Shown piece after piece: positions 60,080 through 64,000 of a stretch of 64,000 bases of DNA. Where the stretch lies: NCBI GenBank assembly GCA_963971225.1, contig OZ020270.1:76648432-76712431 (forward strand), written 5' to 3'. A program made the position numbers and the translations under genes. Every line of letters begins with the position of its first letter. Positions within the stretch are counted from its first letter, which is position 1. The stretch is from Melieria omissa. Taxonomy: Eukaryota > Arthropoda > Insecta > Diptera > Ulidiidae. The notes beneath the pieces are model-generated. The model saw only the letters and a program-made list of their open reading frames with translations, searched no databases and was not told where the DNA came from.

Positions 60080-61802
60080 TGCCCACACTGAAGATAGTGA
60101 GGCACTTCAGCGGATCCAAAACACAATAAACAATTGTCTGTCTGTTCTCAATACTCAGGCCGTGGACACTGACAATTGGGATCCGCTATTGGTTTACATA
60201 TGTTGTACCAAATTGCCCCAAGAGACACTTGCTCTATGGGAGCAATCATTGACATCCCGGAAGGATCTGCCACCCTGGTCGCAAATGGATGAGTTCCTGA
60301 CCGGCAGATATGAGGTACTTGAACGGTTGCAAAGTATTCGCCTTTCTAAGCCGAAACCGTCTCAACCTTCGACTTCCAATGTCCTCCCAAATCGGCCACA
60401 CAAATCCCTAAATTATCACACTCAAGTGAAAAGGGACTTCGCGTGCAAACTCTGCAACGCAAATCATCCCATACGGACTTGCCAGAGCTTCAAAAGACTC
60501 ACCCCCCAGAGTCGACTTAAATACGTTAAGAAGCACAATCTTTGCGTGAATTGTCTTGCTACATCACATCTCACTAAAAATTGTACAAGCAATTTTACGT
60601 GCGTATATTGCCAGGTGAAGCACCATTCCATGCTTCATTTCCCTAAAGGCAATGCGCAACCCTCTCATGCTCCTAACTGGTCACATTCGACCACTCCACA
60701 GGTCGCAACAGCTCCAAAACGAACGCACAACAACTCTGCTACTCATTCTCCCCTTTCGGATGCGCAACCCCGCACATCGTCCAGGCAAAGTACGCCCAAA
60801 GTACAAGCCCTACGCTCTAATAATGGCACCCAATCCCTTCTGCCTACGGCACTGGTGTCTATTGAGCACGCAGGAAAGTTGTTCAAAGTTCGAGCGTTGA
60901 TCGACCAAGCCTCTCAGCGTACCTTCATTTCCTCGAAGGTCCAGAAGCGCCTCAAATTGCCAATCGAGAAATCCCCCTTCCAAATCTCGGGCATGGGCGG
61001 TCAGATTGTGCAAAACGCCAATCACATTTGCTTCTTTACATTGGCAGTCCCCCAATCGAGCACGAAATTCCCCGTGCAAGCAATCGTGCTCCAAGAGCTT
61101 ACGAATTCGCTCCCATCTTCCCACATAAACGCTCCCAATATGAAACATTTCGCCATGCTAGAACTCGCTGATCCAAATCCCTTCGAGACAGCGCAGATTG
61201 ATATAGTGATTGGCTGTGATCTCATCCCGCAGATCATGCTCGAAGGTATCCACCGGAATGTATGTGGCAGCTTACTTGCTCAGCTTACAGTATTCGGTTG
61301 GGTATTAAGCGGTCCAGTACCCCGTTCTTCGCATTTGACATGTGCCACAGAGGTACCAGGTCGCCATATGCATACTGGACACGCCCTTCGAAATAATCTT
61401 CCTGCCCTAAAGGAAGCTCTTTCGCAAGTGATTGCCGCCCTCAATCCCGCAGGGTTTCCACCTCAGGAAATAATGGAAAATCACTTCGAGCCCACCACTC
61501 CTGCAAACTCATGCTCAAACCGGCAAATTTTCCCCTTAGTTGCCAAACGTTTCGACCCCGCAGGAGGGCTTTCGCCTCCAATGAAGGCTCCCAAAAGGGT
61601 TCGACAAGAGCATTGGCATGACGCCACTCGTTCTACACATTCACAGCAACTGACGGAAATTGCATTTCCCCGCAATTCCTCATTGCACCGACTCCATCCC
61701 GGGTCCAAAAAGAGGACAGTCGCCACTCCAGTGCGACTTGCTCCAAACGCTGCAAATCCCGCAGACGTCGGACTGATCGGGTATAAACTCCAAGATCTGT
61801 AA
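60024..61802 (+). CDS. BEL gag-protease with internally deleted pol
   Basis: 592 codons. Residues 10-19 are encoded by the inverted LTR/primer-site repeat, so the native gag N-terminus is missing. Then follow a capsid segment (DNWDPLLVYICCTKLPQETL), BEL zinc motifs (CKLCNANHPIRTC, CVNCLATSHLTKNC, CVYCQVKHHSMLH; about 140-215), and the protease loop RALIDQASQRTFISS near 300, where DQA replaces the usual DxG. The pol start IDIVIGCDLIPQI and VFGWVLSGPV comes next. Beyond about residue 480 only short retained fragments remain (RFDPAGGLSPP, then RLAPNAANPADVG), joined in frame with RT and RNase H cores removed. Confidence 0.85.
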   Translation: MFTRREFAFSSKDHENIASAHTEDSEALQRIQNTINNCLSVLNTQAVDTDNWDPLLVYICCTKLPQETLALWEQSLTSRKDLPPWSQMDEFLTGRYEVLERLQSIRLSKPKPSQPSTSNVLPNRPHKSLNYHTQVKRDFACKLCNANHPIRTCQSFKRLTPQSRLKYVKKHNLCVNCLATSHLTKNCTSNFTCVYCQVKHHSMLHFPKGNAQPSHAPNWSHSTTPQVATAPKRTHNNSATHSPLSDAQPRTSSRQSTPKVQALRSNNGTQSLLPTALVSIEHAGKLFKVRALIDQASQRTFISSKVQKRLKLPIEKSPFQISGMGGQIVQNANHICFFTLAVPQSSTKFPVQAIVLQELTNSLPSSHINAPNMKHFAMLELADPNPFETAQIDIVIGCDLIPQIMLEGIHRNVCGSLLAQLTVFGWVLSGPVPRSSHLTCATEVPGRHMHTGHALRNNLPALKEALSQVIAALNPAGFPPQEIMENHFEPTTPANSCSNRQIFPLVAKRFDPAGGLSPPMKAPKRVRQEHWHDATRSTHSQQLTEIAFPRNSSLHRLHPGSKKRTVATPVRLAPNAANPADVGLIGYKLQDL

Positions 61803-62438
61803 GATCTCCTTCTCGGGTGGAACGGCTTCAGCAATTCCTAAAGCCTAAGGTTATGCTCGTACAAGTCCAACCCCGGACCCAAGAGCGGTTGACTGCCTAC
61901 ACCCTCTCGAAGAGCAAACCGACATCCTCGATCGGTTCCCTTGCTTCTCTCGAGCCCTACAAACATATTTATTATGACGTACAAAATGATTCCTCATAAC
62001 CCTCTCGAAATTATTTTCACTTCCCCTAAAGAAATGGCAATGCAGCCAATATATATGTGTATTTTCCCATATTCCCCCGGCTTTAGCTTAAGCACACCCC
62101 GCAGCTTAGCCACAATTTCTCATGCCCCGATGTCAACCTCAATATTATTATTGTAAGAAAATGACATCTCCTCTTTTTGCAGATCCGGCGCTAGCAACCA
62201 CTCCAGCAGCTGCCCCGTACGCTCGCACGCATATCATCTGCGAAGAGGCCCTCATCGCACTCACCAGCGCTCCGGCATCGCGGAACGGCGACAACCCGAC
62301 AGCCGTCCGCCCACCGTACAGCCAGTCAGCCGCGCATCACAGCCAGCCAGCCGCCAGCCGCAACTCTTTCTCACACCCGAGGACGCGGGACGAGCAACCC
62401 CCACTATATTTAATTGCACTCTGCAATGGCGGCCGCGA
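61803..62438 (+). other. 3' remnant of BEL pol before LTR
   Basis: Short broken frames, the longest (62122-62445) Ala/Pro/Ser-rich and ending SFSHPRTRDEQPPLYLIALC, similar in flavour to sequences found just before BEL 3' LTRs. No integrase core. No obvious long purine tract before 62439. Confidence 0.5.
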
Positions 62439-62687
62439 TGGCTAAATGAGTGCTGTGGTTGTTCAGTGATCTGTCGATCCCACCACTAATCCCTTCCTTT
62501 CCTTATCCTCTTGTACTGATGTTCCCCCTATTTATGCTCCCCGGCTTAAGCCGTTGTTCTCGTTCAATGTTTACTGTTTCTACTTGTAACACTCGTCTTT
62601 CACCCGTCTCTCAATAAAGACATACCCACCCGAAATCCTAACCCGTGCGTTTTCTTTCCCCCGCTCCGCGCCGAAGCGATATTTTCA
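62439..62687 (+). repeat. 3' LTR of non-autonomous BEL
   Basis: Same 249 bases as the 5' LTR by eye, followed by the ATGTG target duplicate. Confidence 0.93.
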
Positions 62688-62858
62688 ATGTGTATGTACA
62701 TACATGTATATATTGTACACACACATATAGAAGAAAGAAGTTTCACTTCAGTCGTGTGGTCATAAGCACACTCGTTTTTTGAAAATTTATTTTTAAGTCA
62801 TCAAAATGGTTAATGTATTTATGAAAATCAAAAGTTGATATTTGATACTCATTTAATA

Positions 62859-64000
62859 CAGGGTAGCTGGTATGAACTGAAACCAACTTTGAACTTCCGT
62901 AGTTACAATACTGTTAATTTTAGCGCGTTCAAATTTGACTCAGTGACAGTTGATTTAATTATTGATATGTGTGTAATAGCGTTTTCATTTTGTGTTTCTC
63001 AAAAAAATTCTGTGGTCATGGATTTCAAGCGGGAGAATTTGATATTTGATTTGATATTTAACTGGAATCTCGAATTCCGAAATCGTTAAAAGGCTTCGGC
63101 ATTTAAATGCAAGTAGAGTTTTCGTGTGGCGGACTATAAAACGTTACAATGAGACCGGCAGCTCTAAAAAACGTTATGGCGGCGGTCCGAAAAAAACAGC
63201 TACCAATGAAGCAAAGGGTCGCAAAGTGAAGAAGAGAACTGAGCGAAATCCACAACGAAGCGCAAACAAACTGGCAAGGGATTTCAAAGTATCGCGTTGG
63301 AGCATGCAACAAATATTGAAAAATAGGCTTAAACTAAAGCCCTACAAGATACAAAAAGTGCATGGTGTCAACGCGAAACAAATGAAGTTACGGCGGCAAA
63401 GAGCGAAGGAATTGAAGCACTTTGCCGTAAATGGTGATTTTCCGAATATCGTGTTTTCCTATGAGAAGATTTTCGCCATTGAGCAAGCCATAAACAAACA
63501 AAACGACCGTGTATGGTTACGTGAGAGGTCAGAAGACAATTTAAACACTCGTCTGGCAACCAGACATCATTCGCATGCTCAGGTTATGGTTTGGGCCGCC
63601 ATAACAGCCGATGGTCGATCACCACTCGTCTTTGTGGAGCCTGGTGTTAAAATTAATTAATTAATTCAACTTATCGCGAAAAAATTCTGGAAGCTGCTCT
63701 GAAGCCTTGGGCAACGAAACATTTCGGCTGCAAACCTTTGACGTTCCAGCAGGAGTCGGCACCAACTAACAAAGTGCGTGTTAACCAAGATTGGTTAAAA
63801 AACAACATTCCTCGCTTCATTTCTGCACAACAGTGGATGTCAAATTCACCAGATGCGAATCCAACGGACTTCTCAATCTGGAGTATTTTGGAGACTAAGG
63901 TTTGCACTAAAAACCACCAAAGTTTGAACGCGCTCAGATCCACACTTGTCCGGGAATGGAACCGAATCCCAAAAAAGCAGGTACGGGCAGCGTGCGAGTC
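62859..64000 (+). mobile_element. mariner-type transposon, locus B, cut by window edge
   Basis: Duplicate of 39854-41172, missing only the 3' end. The same stop region near 63655 and the same Tyr and Glu at the catalytic positions are present. Single-residue differences from locus A include NAK for NVK, HFA for RFA and DFPN for DIPN. Confidence 0.9.
63124..64000 (+). pseudogene. mariner transposase, broken, locus B
   Basis: First frame 63124-63660, second from 63738 to the window edge, with the same interruption as in locus A. The lesions therefore predate the duplication. The first catalytic Asp position is FS-Y-EKIF and the second QQ-E-SAP here too. Confidence 0.82.

Larger units (their letters stand above)
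59324..62687 (+). mobile_element. Complete non-autonomous BEL/Pao element
   Basis: Two 249-bp LTRs (59324-59572 and 62439-62687), identical as far as I can read, enclose 2,866 bp. A 5-bp duplication ATGTG flanks it (59319-59323 and 62688-62692). The empty site is preserved at about 39685-39695 in copy A. There is a tRNA-Tyr primer site but no RT palm, no intact RNase H and no integrase, so it would depend on a full-length relative. Confidence 0.95.
55440..64000. repeat. Segmental duplication, copy B (with BEL insertion)
   Basis: The partner of 35888-41174. After removing the 3.4-kb BEL element and one 5-bp target duplication, the order and spacing match copy A to the window edge, inside the mariner. 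Confidence 0.92.

Overview
The window looks like a stretch of insect, probably dipteran (tephritid-like), repeat-rich heterochromatin. Almost every stretch that can be identified is a transposable element or a piece of one, and I found no convincing single-copy host gene. The evidence for an insect genome is the company kept: BEL/Pao elements primed by tRNA-Tyr, a mag-like Ty3/gypsy element primed by tRNA-Ser, R1- and LOA/I-like LINEs, a mariner of about 1.3 kb, hAT relics, and MITEs with TTAA, TAA and TA target duplications. The species call is an inference.

Layout. 1-5603: 5' two thirds of a BEL/Pao element on the minus strand, with a minisatellite-filled leader. 5604-11431: AT-rich DNA with an inverted-repeat element, a doubly nested MITE pair and a P-like transposase fragment. 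11466-29722: the most striking feature, a short 5' LTR followed by five head-to-tail 3,620-bp copies of the gag-protease-RT-RNaseH-integrase region of one mag-like Ty3/gypsy element. The copies are almost identical and have no LTRs between them. 29723-30670: the last integrase segment, split by a TTAA MITE. 31347-31613: a piggyBac-like MITE. 31931-36612: two gypsy pieces joined head to head, with an R1-like LINE inserted. 36613-41174: a tRNA-like SINE head, a hAT relic, a minisatellite and a mariner. 42255-45003: an unidentified coding family, split by a second copy of the TTAA MITE and duplicated as a large hairpin. 45005-52499: a second BEL copy carrying a 4.6-kb LINE. 52562-56166: a gypsy gag (minus) abutting gypsy pol plus LTR (plus). 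55440-64000: a direct duplicate of 35888-41174, in which a complete non-autonomous BEL element (59324-62687) has since inserted.

How the parts relate. Insertion order can be read from nesting. The mariner, hAT relic, SINE and gypsy LTR predate the segmental duplication. The non-autonomous BEL element postdates it, because its empty site survives at about 39690 and its two LTRs look identical. The TTAA MITE entered the mag-like integrase, and the LINEs entered older BEL and gypsy copies. Nearly all pol genes are broken. The exceptions are the five mag-like units, which keep the protease, RT, RNaseH and DD35E residues but share one gag frameshift. Dense, nested TE fragments on both strands resemble a piRNA-cluster-type or pericentromeric locus, though sequence alone cannot show this.
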